Below, piece by piece: positions 44,414-55,159 of a DNA stretch of 64,000 bases (its first letter is position 1; each line of letters opens with the position of its first letter). Source of the DNA: Hygrophila difformis (Eukaryota > Streptophyta > Magnoliopsida > Lamiales > Acanthaceae); the NCBI GenBank assembly GCA_030278955.1, contig JAOANR010000001.1, forward strand, positions 37,211,708 to 37,275,707, given 5' to 3'. Below the pieces are notes generated by a model. The model saw only the letters and a list, made by a program, of their open reading frames with translations, was not told the DNA's origin and made no database searches. The position numbers and the translations under genes were made by a program.

Positions 44414-44748
44414 ATGTTGAAGATTAGCGCATGGCATTTACATTTGGGATGGGAATTTTCCGAAGACTTGTCGCACTTGTTTTTAAATCATTTTACGAAT
44501 TCCGAACTTATATTTTGGCCGTGTTTGGCCCTATTTCGCTTCCGCACTGTTTCAAATTATGCATGGTAGACTTTACTCTGATTTTAACTTCGGGCATTTA
44601 TTGAATGGTTTTAAATTATTTTTAAGTATTGGTACAACTTAGCCTTAGCATCTTCTCAAGTGAGCTCGAAATGGTTCGCGTCTTGCTTTGGAAGGTGTGG
44701 TGGTGACATCCTGGCCTGGGTTATCAAAACCGGGGTGTTACACATATA

Positions 44749-45008
44749 CTTTCTCCGTTCCTTATTTATTGCCACGTATGAGGTTTTGACACTGTTCATT
44801 GAGTAACTTTAATTCGACCTTTTAATACAATTATATAAAATAAAATATAGTCAAGTGGGATCTTGTTGGATTCGTCTAATCGCATAGATTTAGAATATCA
44901 AATTTTCATAATTTTTACTTGTATGCAATTTGAGTTATTGACGATTAAAAATATGTATTGGATTGCGTGAAATGTGGGTCCGTGACAATTAAAAAGGAAC
45001 GGAGGTAG
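44749..45008. mobile_element. Stowaway-like MITE
   Basis: Terminal inverted repeats CTTTCTCCGTTCC and GGAACGGAGGTAG flanked by TA on both sides, 260 bp, no coding. The interior matches the degraded copy in the Helitron. This fits the Tc1/mariner-derived Stowaway type. Confidence 0.8.
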
Positions 45009-45010
45009 TA

Positions 45011-45604
45011 TATCATATCTCACCGTGCAGAGGACTCTATAACTGCTAACACCGGTGTCCTAGACTAGCACTCCGACTGTCTAGGGTTATAGACACATAC
45101 AGGCTCTACTGATAGGAGGGACAATTACCCTCATCCAATATCCAACATCCAAGATCCAAATAGCCATAGAGTTCATCATGCATTGGTTTCACAAAAACAT
45201 ATATCTTACCAAAGACCGAATTTAGGAAACCAACACGCGATTAATATATTAAAATTGTCCAGAAGCACGAGTGACTCATATGTACTCAACCCAACCAGCA
45301 TCTCCATATAGACACGAGTGGCAGACTTGAGGGGAATCCAATTACCGAATTTTAGCCAAAGAAATCATGGTATAAAGAAACAATTAGAATGTGAGCAGAC
45401 AGGTAATTTAGCAATTAAATTCTTTAACCCCTCTATTATCATGGTATAAACAATGAATAGATTTCCAAAAGACATGCATGTAATCCTGCTAACTTCCTAT
45501 GTAACTCATCAGGAAACAAAACAAGAGACAAATCCAAGTTTGACCCTTTCGGGTCCCACACGTTGTTTTCATTTGCTAGGTACTACGCTGCACAACAAAA
45601 ACAC
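45011..45604. other. Unassigned non-coding stretch
   Basis: Contains short direct words (CCTCATCCAATATCCAACATCC) and no recognised frame. It might be older retrotransposon sequence into which B and F inserted. Confidence 0.4.
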
Positions 45605-45609
45605 AATAT

Positions 45610-45899
45610 TGTTGTGTAATATTTATTTATATATGTAAGATATGTGTGAGACGTATCTATACCCATAAGTATATATGTAGTGTGTAGGTTTAGAGATAGT
45701 GAATAGACATGGAAAAACTAGAGAGAAACATGGATTAGAACCATGAGCAGCCAAAAAGCCATATTTTCATTTCATTCATGCTTATTTATAAGTACAAAGG
45801 TACAAGCCATGTACTACAAGATGAAGACAAGTGTTTGGATTACATGTCACTTAAAGATAATTTATGGACATGCATTTTTATTTATGTTGCCACGTAACA
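45610..45899 (-). repeat. Element F 3' LTR
   Basis: 290 bp. Plus-strand ends TGTTGTGTAATATT and GCCACGTAACA. Confidence 0.9.
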
Positions 45900-48800
45900 C
45901 TCCCCCTTGCATGTCCATACACAAAGAATACGCCTCGTTAAAACCTTACTAGGAAAAAACCCTGTGGGAAAAAATCCTAGTGAAGGAAAAAGAGTACAAT
46001 ATTCTCGTGTTGAATTCTCCCCCTGATTTCGACTTCATTTGAGATCTTTGAGTGTTTCTCCCCCTGACTTGAATTTCATGTGAGATCTTCCTTCGGGCCG
46101 ATGCATGTCAATTTACTTTTGTAATTTCACAAAAGTTGCTATAGGCAATGCCTTGGTAATAAATCCGCTAAGATATAGTCCTTTTGGACAAAATATTTCT
46201 TTGTTTTATTATTTTGATTTAAATGAATCCTTTATCGATTCATGAGCTCGGCCGAGCATTAAGCATTTAGCAGATATCCCTTTTTCATTGGGAATTGTTT
46301 AACACCTTTTCAGGTAGTGGATGCACCCAATTTGCAAACCAATGCAAAATTTGGTTTTACCAAATCATAGATCTCAAATTCATTTTTTCCCCTTTCAGTA
46401 GTGCATATTAACTTCATAACGGATAATTTGGGGGATATTTATCTTCTGGACGATACTGTAATTTATTTTTCTATCATATGAAGAATTGTATATAATAAAT
46501 CCAAGTCTATCATCCTTTTGAAGATAGTAAATTATATCTTTCAATCTCAATGCCATTTATGTAGCCTTCTTTTGTTAGGCTTTCACTGAGACTAGTAAAT
46601 AACATGCATTCAAATTGCACATAGAGCCAAGATTTTATTTTTCCGACATTCATCAACCGATTTAGGTATGCAATATGGGTTCCAAATATCTTTGCTTGTG
46701 ACGATTGATTGAGATCTCATTATTTTTAAGGTATGGGCCCTGCTCTTTTGGAGCAATTTGCTCTTTTGTAGAGCTTGTTTCAACAATTCGTCACTTTCTA
46801 AAATTTATAAACCTCGAGGATTTTTGTAGTTGGAACCAGATGATTTACCGTACTTCAAGCGTGCAAAATATTCATTTTTCACGTTTGTAATTGGTCCATT
46901 CAGGACATAATCGGAACCAAGTGATTATCTTGTGCCACAATTATTTTACTAGGGCAACAAGTTTTCCTTGGGTAATGCCGATATGCGGGATTTAGTAACT
47001 CTTTTAGAGTTATATGATACGCTTGTTTTGCAATTTATGCAATATAGTTTTTTTCAGTCACAATAATATATTTTCGGTTGATCAATAATATATTTTCGGT
47101 TGATCCATATCTCCCCCTAATGTCGGAAAATAATAATCTGCAAACCATATATAAAATCACCATACTTTGGTACCAAATATAATTTATTAATGGTGATTTA
47201 TATCCGATATACGTCTACCCAATCATCATTGGGATCCAATTAGGGTGGCATAATGGGGGACTTATATCGCACACCCAGATATACTTTAATTTACTAAACA
47301 TTGGGCTTATGTCAATGTTAGTGAGAGAGAATTAATGACAATCGGTCGGCTTTATTTTCATAAGCGTTGCTACATAGCATGTCCCCAAAATGATGTAGGT
47401 AACTTTGACCTTATCGTGCAATTTAATTATTACTTATTTTGGTATATATTTTGGCCAGGCCTGGCTTGCACGCGATTAAAATCCAATGACACTATCCAAT
47501 CTTATTTTCTTTATTGGATGTCATTGTGCTCACAATTTAATTATAAGCAACACATATAGATTCATTTGAATTTGAATTTCCAATAATTCACCCCAGCATG
47601 ATGCTCTTAGGAGGATGCCCAAGCTGATTGTGTCAAGTAAGAAAATTATGAGTAGACTTCAGGTCTACCACATGATATATTTCAACGGTACTCAGCTTTA
47701 ATTTGTATGGTATATGCCAGAGGATATTGATGCAATTTTCTTTTAATTTCTTTGCATCATAATCTGAGTAATCAAGAAATAATGTTATTGCCTCATTCTG
47801 TATTTCATAATGATATGAATTTTTCCGAATATCGCTGAAGCTTAGTAAGCTCTTTCGAGATTTTCTCGAGAATAGTGCATATTCAAGCACAATTTTTCTT
47901 CTCCTTCAGGAGATATACAATGACTCTTCCAGAGTTCTTTTGAACTTCCACTGATTTTATTAGCAGTAAGCTTTTCCTTTTTCAGTTGGGATAATAGCTT
48001 TTGCTTTTCAATACAACGTGCATAGCTGCACCGTGGATGAGGCAGACATCATCCTCGGCTTCATTTTATTTTGGCATCCATTTATCTTTCCAAGAAGGCA
48101 GGCACGAGTGTGTAATTTATATACACAAAATATTCAAATTGCAAGGGGGTTATAATGGGGAGTAAAAACATGAATTTTCATTTCATTTGGCACCAATATG
48201 TGCGCAATAAATTTATTTAAGTCCACACACGTGATACATATTTCACTTTATTATCACATCAATCATCGTGATCAATAAGATTTGTTTCAACCTTAAGGCC
48301 TTTCATTTAAACAAGCCACATGATATCATTTAAATGTTCAATGGCTTTTGATATCACAATGATATGATTTTATAAGGCTTTTTGTGGTTATACCATATAT
48401 TTAATTAATTCCGGGGAATTCGTATTTTCATTTTGCCAATATATCTAACCCGGTTCAATTTCCGATTACGATTTCAATAATATGTTGCCTTTTGGCACAT
48501 CATAATCACGCTCTGATATTTTTATTTTGTCATATTCTCCTTTAGAGAGGGCAAGCATTTGTCCGCTTGAATTCGGAATATTTCAGCAATATTTCATTGC
48601 TTTGTCCAATTAAGAAACCCAACATTCATTATTGACTATATAATTTTTCTCACAATTTATTGGACTTTCAATAGCCCTTTTCATATATAGGCGTAATAAT
48701 CATTTTATACCACTTTTGGTATTTCAAAGGTCATCCGGTTTAACCGGGCACATATTCTCTCTTTTGGGGTTTCCCGTTTCCCTTGTTTTGGGGTTTTGAC

Positions 48801-49113
48801 AAAATTTTGTCTTTATACAATGACTTGATTCGTGTCACAATTCCTTTGATTCTGGGCAATAACTCAAATTTCTTCCTCAAGCCAAGTGTGATATATTTCT
48901 ATCACAACAGTACCACTTTCCAAGGCTCGTACATTTAGGCCAAATGCATTTGTGCATTACTCGTCCAATACATGGACACCAAATTCAATCCTGCAAAGTT
49001 AGTCGTAATAATAAAATTGAAATTAATAAATTCATAAGTATACCTCCGATAATTTTGGTAGATTTAAATCTTCCTCCAACAGCACCTCGACAGAGCTACT
49101 CGTGCTGATAACG
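45900..49113 (-). pseudogene. Decayed Copia pol remnants in element F
   Basis: On the minus strand the RNase H end is faintly seen (LADL..LP near 46170), followed by the Copia 3' untranslated words TTTTTCCTTCACTAGG and TTCCTAGTAAGGTTTTAACG (45930-45990). Near 47210-47260 integrase or RT-like phrases (PNDDWVDVYR) occur amid stops. No frame exceeds about 85 residues. Confidence 0.6.
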
Positions 49114-49403
49114 TGTTGTGTAATATTTATTTATATATGTAAGATATGTGTGAGACGTATCTATACCCATAAGTATATATGTAGTGTGTAGGTTTAGAGA
49201 TAGTGAATAGACATGGAAAAACTAGAGAGAAACATGGATTAGAACCATGAGCAGCCAAAAAGCCATATTTTCATTTCATTCATGCTTATTTATAAGTACA
49301 AAGGTACAAGCCATGTACTACAGGATGAAGACAAGTGTTTGGATTACATGTCACTTAAAGATAATTTATGGACATGCATTTTTATTTATGTTGCCACGTA
49401 ACA
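49114..49403 (-). repeat. Element F 5' LTR
   Basis: 290 bp, near-identical to the 3' LTR. Confidence 0.9.
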
Positions 49404-49469
49404 AATATATAATATTAGATACAATACAATTTATAGTATATCTCAGTATGAGAGTGGCGAGTATACACA

Positions 49470-49724
49470 TAGGGATGAAAACGGGACGGATACGGGCGGA
49501 TAGTACTCATCCCGTATTCTATCCCATATTTTTTTGTCGAATATGGAATCGGATACGAATAGGCCGGATACAAATACGAATCCGAATATTTCGGGAAACG
49601 GATACGAGACGGATTCGGATTTTAACTCGGATAATTTTATAATTACTAAAATTAATTTTTTTTTATAATTTTTTAAGTGAAATCGGAATATACTACTATG
49701 TAAGCTAAACAAAATGTAGTTATT
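49470..49724 (+). mobile_element. Ac/hAT-like element end, cut by the assembly gap
   Basis: Starts TAGGGATGAAA, the terminal inverted repeat known from maize Ac, followed by repeats of ACGGATACG/CGGATACGA as subterminal motifs. The other end and any transposase would be in the gap or are missing. Confidence 0.65.
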
Positions 49725-50224
49725 NNNNNNNNNNNNNNNNNNNNNNNNNNNNNNNNNNNNNNNNNNNNNNNNNNNNNNNNNNNNNNNNNNNNNNNNNNNN
49801 NNNNNNNNNNNNNNNNNNNNNNNNNNNNNNNNNNNNNNNNNNNNNNNNNNNNNNNNNNNNNNNNNNNNNNNNNNNNNNNNNNNNNNNNNNNNNNNNNNNN
49901 NNNNNNNNNNNNNNNNNNNNNNNNNNNNNNNNNNNNNNNNNNNNNNNNNNNNNNNNNNNNNNNNNNNNNNNNNNNNNNNNNNNNNNNNNNNNNNNNNNNN
50001 NNNNNNNNNNNNNNNNNNNNNNNNNNNNNNNNNNNNNNNNNNNNNNNNNNNNNNNNNNNNNNNNNNNNNNNNNNNNNNNNNNNNNNNNNNNNNNNNNNNN
50101 NNNNNNNNNNNNNNNNNNNNNNNNNNNNNNNNNNNNNNNNNNNNNNNNNNNNNNNNNNNNNNNNNNNNNNNNNNNNNNNNNNNNNNNNNNNNNNNNNNNN
50201 NNNNNNNNNNNNNNNNNNNNNNNN
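49725..50224. other. Assembly gap (500 N)
   Basis: Exactly 500 N, a conventional placeholder, so the true distance is unknown. Open frames across it are artefacts. Confidence 1.
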
Positions 50225-52480
50225 ACCGAGAATAACCCCGAAAAATCGAGCCCGAAAATGTAGGAGGATAGAAATCCGAAAGAGAGGAGAAAGGACCCGA
50301 CAGATCGCACGACCCGGTCCGGACCGCAGTCCAGACCGGAGCCGCGCGGTCTCCGCGCGGGAACGCGCCCACGAGCGCGCCAAGCAGGAGACAGCTGCGA
50401 ATCACGCGATCTCAGTGATTTCTTGCCAAAATTTCGACCTCCGACAAAAGGTAAGTCGATCTCAGTCCAGGGGAAAGCTTTTAGGTCGAATTTGACCAGC
50501 CTCCCTCTTCATTTTTCAGTCATTCAAACCATTCTTCATCCTAAAAACTCTCCCAAAACCAAAGCCACAAAGTTCCCGACCTTCCGACGACTTTCCGGCG
50601 AGGATTCCGGCCAAGAGAACGATCAAGACAAAGTCCCCTGTCTTCTAGGACATTGGTAAGGTGTAGTGCAGTTTCATATTCGTCTATAATGCAAAAATTT
50701 TTGAATCTAACATCGAATCTTTCTTACGAGTTCACTTCGGGGGCGAGGAAGAAGGAGATCGGTGGAAGATACCCGCATCGTCGCGACCCTAGACAACCCG
50801 AGAGAGCCCTGTGACGATCCTAAACTCTAACACAGTAAGTCTATTCCTTTCGTATCAATTTTGGGTGACTAAAATCGAACGAATTAATGGATCTAAAACA
50901 AAAACGTAAAAATCGGACTTAAAAAACCCCAATCCGCGCATTTTCTGAAATCCAGTAAAAACTCTTATTTCGAGAATCCGAAACGAGAAACTCCGAACTG
51001 AAGATTTGTTCCCCACATTGTAACCTACGTGGTGTCAAATTTTCAAGTATTTTTCATCATGTTTTGACCCTCGAAAACGCGGTCTGGTATTTTCTGAGTT
51101 GTTTTTCAAAACCGAAGAAGCTGACAGAATTTCGTGTTCGAGGTCCTGACGTTTTCTAATTGAATCCTTCAAAACTAAACTTTTATGTAAAAAATAAAGT
51201 TGTAGCTAACTGTCTAAATATTGTGTCCGTAAAATCTCACGCAGTTTCATTAAAGTTTGTATACTCAAAAACCCATTTGAACAGACTGTGATTTAAAGGA
51301 AAAGTTGACAGGTTATGTAGTCGAACTTGTTGGGCGTTTTTCGATCCCTTGTGGTCAAAACTAATCTTGGGTGAAAACATAAAAGTTGTAGATAAATGCC
51401 TTAAGAATATTCCTGTAAAATTTCCTGAACTTTCATTAACATTTGAATCTTCAAATTGACCCGAACAGCCTGTGTTTTTGGAAAGAAAATCTTGACAGAT
51501 TTTATCCGAAATTGATTAACGAAACTGATGTAATCTGTAAGGAATTAGCATAATTTACCTCTAATAAAACTTGGTTATTTTGGTGTCTTTTAAGTGTCTG
51601 TAAAATTTCATAAATTTTGGAGTTCATTTGCGAGGTCGAAAATGAGATTTAAAAACAGTGCGCTGTTACCGGTAAACTGATAGATTTTGAGTTTTGAAAA
51701 GATTGTGAAATTCGACTTGCTTCCTTACCTAATTTCGGGAAACTTAAAACATGAAAGTTGTTCGTAAAGATGTATTTAAGCTTCTGATTAAATTTCCGAA
51801 TTTTTGACTTTGAAATGAATTTTTTAATTAAAAAGGTGTAACCTGTGACGAATTGGATTTTTCGAACTTTAGAAAAACTCGAACTATGAAATGCGACGTT
51901 GAATCTTTTTATACGATACAACATAAACTTTCGAAAATTCCCTTTCACTAGGCTGAGCCGATCTTCATACAACTATCTTTGAGACTGCCTCGTTAGTGGT
52001 CTCCCTACTATCTGAGATTGCCTCGTTAGTGATCTCCTTAATATGCCAAAACGGCAGTTGTGCACATGGCCTGCCAAATCGGCAGTGAGAAATACACGGC
52101 CTGCCCGAGTGGCAGTGAAACCGCTTGAAAAGCCTGTCAAACGACAGTTGATATACACTCCTGTCAAATTGACAGTAGATACACACGGCTTGCCAAAATG
52201 GCAATCGAAACACATGGCTTGCCAAATTGGCAATCGATACACACCGGCTTGCCGGAATGGCAATCGAGATACATGGCTAGCCAAAACGGCAGTCTGATAT
52301 GGCTGCGGCCGCCGGTTCACCGGCTAACTGATTATGATTATTGAGATTGCCTCGTTAGTGATCTCCCTTGTGTGGTGTCCTCTCCTTAGTTGACGGAATA
52401 ATTATAAAAGACTCGTGTGCGTTATTTATTTAAAGCTCTATTTACTTATCACGCTTTTAAATTACGCTTTTTAATTATGA
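50225..52480 (+). repeat. Element E: Gypsy LTR part, plus orientation, truncated both sides
   Basis: The left part (GAGAATAACCCCGAAAAATCG, GGAGGATAGAAATCCGAAAG, GC-rich block) is the reverse complement of the start region of C's LTR near 34385-34470. It has a donor ACACA|GTAAGTCTATT at 50835, a long AT-rich part and an elaborate hairpin array. The acceptor and LTR end are missing beyond about 52480. Confidence 0.75.
51984..52365 (+). repeat. Compound hairpin array with co-varying arms (element E)
   Basis: Two unit types. Outer type, three copies: GAGAC-TGCCTCGTTAGTG-GTCTC and twice GAGAT-TGCCTCGTTAGTG-ATCTC, at both sides of the array. Inner type, nine copies about 30 bp apart: tGCC-AAAAC-GGCa, CTGCC-AAATC-GGCAG, CTGCC-CGAGT-GGCAG, CTGTC-AAAC-GACAG, CTGTC-AAATT-GACAG, three TTGCC-NNAAT/ATT-GGCAA, and GCC-AAAAC-GGC. 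Arms change together. Confidence 0.93.
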
Positions 52481-53198
52481 ATGACGAGGGCAAACAACAA
52501 AGAGGATTTAGAATTGGAAATTAGAATCACGAAAGGCCTGGAAAGAAAAAAAAATGAACCAACACAGCAATAAAATATTGGGGAATTAATTCGGATATAG
52601 AACTCAGGTTTCCAAACTAGAGTGTTCCAATCCAGAAAGGAGATTCACTTACAAATTACTGAATGAAGAAAGCAACAAAATCGTTGGAACTTGGTTGTTC
52701 ACAGATTGCCAAAGCCTCCTGGAGAAATAGAAGAATGCACGGTGTAAGGAGAAGGCCAATCGAAATTATGAAGGTTGAAGGAAAATAGAGTACCCACCGT
52801 CTGCAAAATAAGAAACGAACAGTGGCAGAATTTCTTATGAAAGTGGGTACTTAAACAAGAATGTAAGGGTTTAACAGAATAGGGAAGGGTTTGAGATATA
52901 AGTGGGAGTTGGGTACGGAAATGAGGGAGTCATGGGAGAATGGGTTTGAATATATTCAAAACATGTGCCAAATAGTGGACTAAATCCACTGCATATCCCA
53001 ATACTAATATTATTATTATTATTAATATCTAGATAATAATAATATTTTAGTATTAATAAACCAACATCAATGAATTTATTAAAATCCAATAAATTCCATA
53101 TTTTTTTTGGGCATCACAATTAGTTAACTTAAATAGAAAATATGGCGGTAACACCCTTTCTTCCTTTCTTCCGCTGTTTTTAAAATGGGGGTATTACA
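52481..53198 (-). repeat. Unassigned LTR-like sequence
   Basis: The right end reads GGGGGTATTACA, i.e. a TGTAATACCCCC start on the minus strand, typical of the LTRs here. Its left boundary and family are not recognised. A 120-bp AT/ATT-rich stretch lies at 52995-53110. Confidence 0.4.
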
Positions 53199-53714
53199 AT
53201 TACCCTAAGGCAAGCACGCTTAACTTTGGAATTCTTATAGAATGGCTACCAAGAAAAAAAGATACCTTGTTGGTATGAGTAGCGTATTTCACTCCATTTA
53301 ACCCATTCGCCGGGGTATTACATTCCTCCCCTTTAAGATCACAACGTCCTCGTTGCACTCGGCCATCCACATCCTAGGCGTTGAATACCAGCGCATGCAG
53401 TTGCAGTCTGGCTCTGATACCATCTGTAACACCCCCATTTTCGACTCAGCGGAAAGACAGGGTTTTACTTTAGATGTTGCCAGCTCTGGAGTGAAGGTTG
53501 TCCCCACAAACCAACAAGAGCTCTTTCTAGTGCGCTTTGGCCTCACTCACGCACACCCTGGTAGACTTCCCAGGAGGTCACCCATACTAAAATTACCCCA
53601 AGGCAAGCACGTTTAACTTTAGAGTTCTTATAGAATTGCTACCAAGAAAGAAAGGTACCTTGTAGGTATGAGTAGCTTATTTCACTCCATTTAAGCCATT
53701 CTCCGGGTATTACA
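53199..53714 (-). mobile_element. Cassandra TRIM (5S rRNA-derived LTRs), 3' LTR truncated
   Basis: Read on the minus strand: a complete 5' LTR (53714-53425, 290 bp, TGTAATACCCGG..GGGGGTGTTACA), a primer site TGGTATCAGAGCC (53422-53410), an interior of only about 102 bp, a purine tract AAAGGGGAGG, and the first part of the 3' LTR (53322 back to 53199). The LTR contains 5S rRNA-like sequence, the hallmark of Cassandra. The 3' LTR stops inside the 5S part, where another element's terminus lies. Confidence 0.88.
53555..53634 (-). ncRNA. 5S rRNA-like segment in the Cassandra LTR
   Basis: The minus strand reads GAACTCTAAAGTTAAACGTG, then CTTG and, after a diverged part, TATGGGTGACCTCCTGGGAA. These match the 5S internal promoter: box A (AGTTAAGCGTGCTTGG) and box C (GGATGGGTGACCTCCTGGGAAG). 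It is not a functional 5S gene: the 5' third of 5S is absent. Confidence 0.88.
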
Positions 53715-53811
53715 TTTATTATTTTATTTTGAGTTTAATCTACAAATGTCTATTTTTAATTTTAGGCCACACAAAAATATATATTAAGATAGGCCACAAC
53801 CGAGGGTATTA

Positions 53812-54013
53812 CTCCCCTCCGTCCCAACAATAGTGTCTCATTTATACAATTAACATTATTCATTCATCAAAATTGACCTAATGATATCGCAATTACATAT
53901 GGAAAAAATATAGTCGAGTTTGGTCTTGTTAGATTCGTCTATTCGTGTAGTTTTAGAATATAAATTTCAAGATATTCAAATGTTTTGGGACAGAAATAAT
54001 GGGACAGAGGGAG
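53812..54013. mobile_element. Stowaway-like MITE
   Basis: Ends CTCCCCTCCGTCCCA and TGGGACAGAGGGAG, TA on each side, 202 bp. It shares the interior words CTTGTTAGATTCGTCTATTCG and TTTTAGAATAT with the other MITEs. Confidence 0.88.
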
Positions 54014-54015
54014 TA

Positions 54016-54960
54016 TATTGTAAAGTAGGCCAGTTGAATTTTGAACATATTTTCTAACCTTATAAACTTTTATTTTCTTTCATTTTGACCCCCAAACTTT
54101 TTTATTTTCAAATTTTTATTAATAAATCAATATTGCATTAATGTTTTTACCTTTCATTTTTTAATTTTCTATATATATCATTATGTTTTATTTTTAATTT
54201 TTTTATATTATACGTAAATTTTAAATTTATTTTATAATCTAATTATTATTATTAAAATATATGTCGTAAAATAAAATAAGTTTATATATTAAATAAATAT
54301 TACATGATATAAAATTTAAATAAAGTAAAAGAAATAATATATTTTTGAAAAAATTTAATCTATTTCAATAAAAATTTAATATATTTCAATGATATAACTA
54401 TATTTTTAAATTAAATAAAAATATATTTTAAAAACGAAATTCTATTATATTAATTAGAATAAAATAAAATATTATTAACTAAATAATTATATTATTTAAA
54501 AACTGAAATAAACTAAACCATAATTATAATAAATTAATCAAAATTTAAGTATATTGGAAATAAGATATTTTATTGATTTAACAATAAATTTAAAATTTTA
54601 AAATTTCGGGGTCAAAATGGAAGAAAATAAAAGCTTATGGGGTAAAAGAGGATTAAAAATTAAATTGGCCTAATTTTACAACATGGTACCCTTGTGCCTT
54701 TTTTTATATTAAACTCTTTTATTTTTCAGTTATATATAGTAATAAAATTATATTAGCATTATCTCATAACAATAATTCAATTTTCCGCTTTGCTTCAATT
54801 TTCATCATGTAAAATTGAATCAAACCAAAAACTGAAGTTAAAAATATGTATATACTATATATATATATAAATATAAATTTGGCAAACCAAACCGAAAAAA
54901 CCGAACCAAATTTGAATTTTTGGCTTGGTTCAATTGGATTTTTGGTTTTCGGAATTAAAA
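54016..54960. other. AT-rich intergenic DNA
   Basis: Over 80% A+T with poly-T/A and ATATAT runs. No gene or repeat boundary recognised. It forms the 3' flank of the gene that follows and may have features of a matrix-attachment region. That is speculation. Confidence 0.6.
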
Positions 54961-55159
54961 TTTATCAGGTAAAATTAATAGAAAGATTGTGATAACAATA
55001 CATAACCTTGAGGCATTTACACAGAACAACATTACAACATTGCAATCAAAGTAGCTTGTCTATAATAGTCACCAATGAGACAGAGAGGATTAGGAATCAA
55101 GAAATTTTCTAGACCAATATTATTCATGTGAAATCTTCAGAAGCGATCACACCAACACA

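Larger units (their letters stand above)
30146..44742 (+). mobile_element. Element B: gag-bearing Gypsy element with open gag
   Basis: Plus-strand element: 5' LTR (interrupted by element C), primer site, leader, gag, protease remnant, purine tract, 3' LTR. Flanks CGTAT (30141-30145) and CATAT (44743-44747) agree at four of five bases, a likely aged target duplication. It has no RT, RNase H or integrase. It inserted at the edge of a Stowaway-like MITE. Confidence 0.85.
42212..44742 (+). repeat. Element B 3' LTR
   Basis: 2531 bp, TGTAATACTCGAGAAATCG to CCGGGGTGTTACA. GC-rich block after an A run (42421-42495), predicted intron 43127-44413 (donor GGAAA|GTAAGTTAGT, acceptor TTTTTTTCAG|ATG), acceptor-proximal hairpin CAGTAC-CGTT-GTACTG (44369-44384). 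Confidence 0.92.
45610..49403 (-). mobile_element. Element F: short defective Copia element with near-identical LTRs
   Basis: 3794 bp, 290-bp LTRs (45610-45899 and 49114-49403) with one visible mismatch (AC-AAGATG versus ACAGGATG), target AATAT duplicated at 45605-45609 and 49404-49408. A purine tract TGCAAGGGGGAG abuts the 3' LTR. The primer-site region reads CACGTTATCAGCACGAG rather than the usual tRNA-Met match. The interior is non-coding, with faint Copia traces. Confidence 0.88.

Noticed and set aside
49443..50405. Long frames across the gap
   Set aside because: Made of N; artefacts.
52030..52300. CRISPR-like array
   Set aside because: Eukaryotic context; the units are short hairpins with co-varying arms, not identical direct repeats with unique spacers of constant length.
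53555..53634. Functional 5S rRNA gene
   Set aside because: Only the internal promoter part of 5S is present and it is inside an LTR with TRIM structure.
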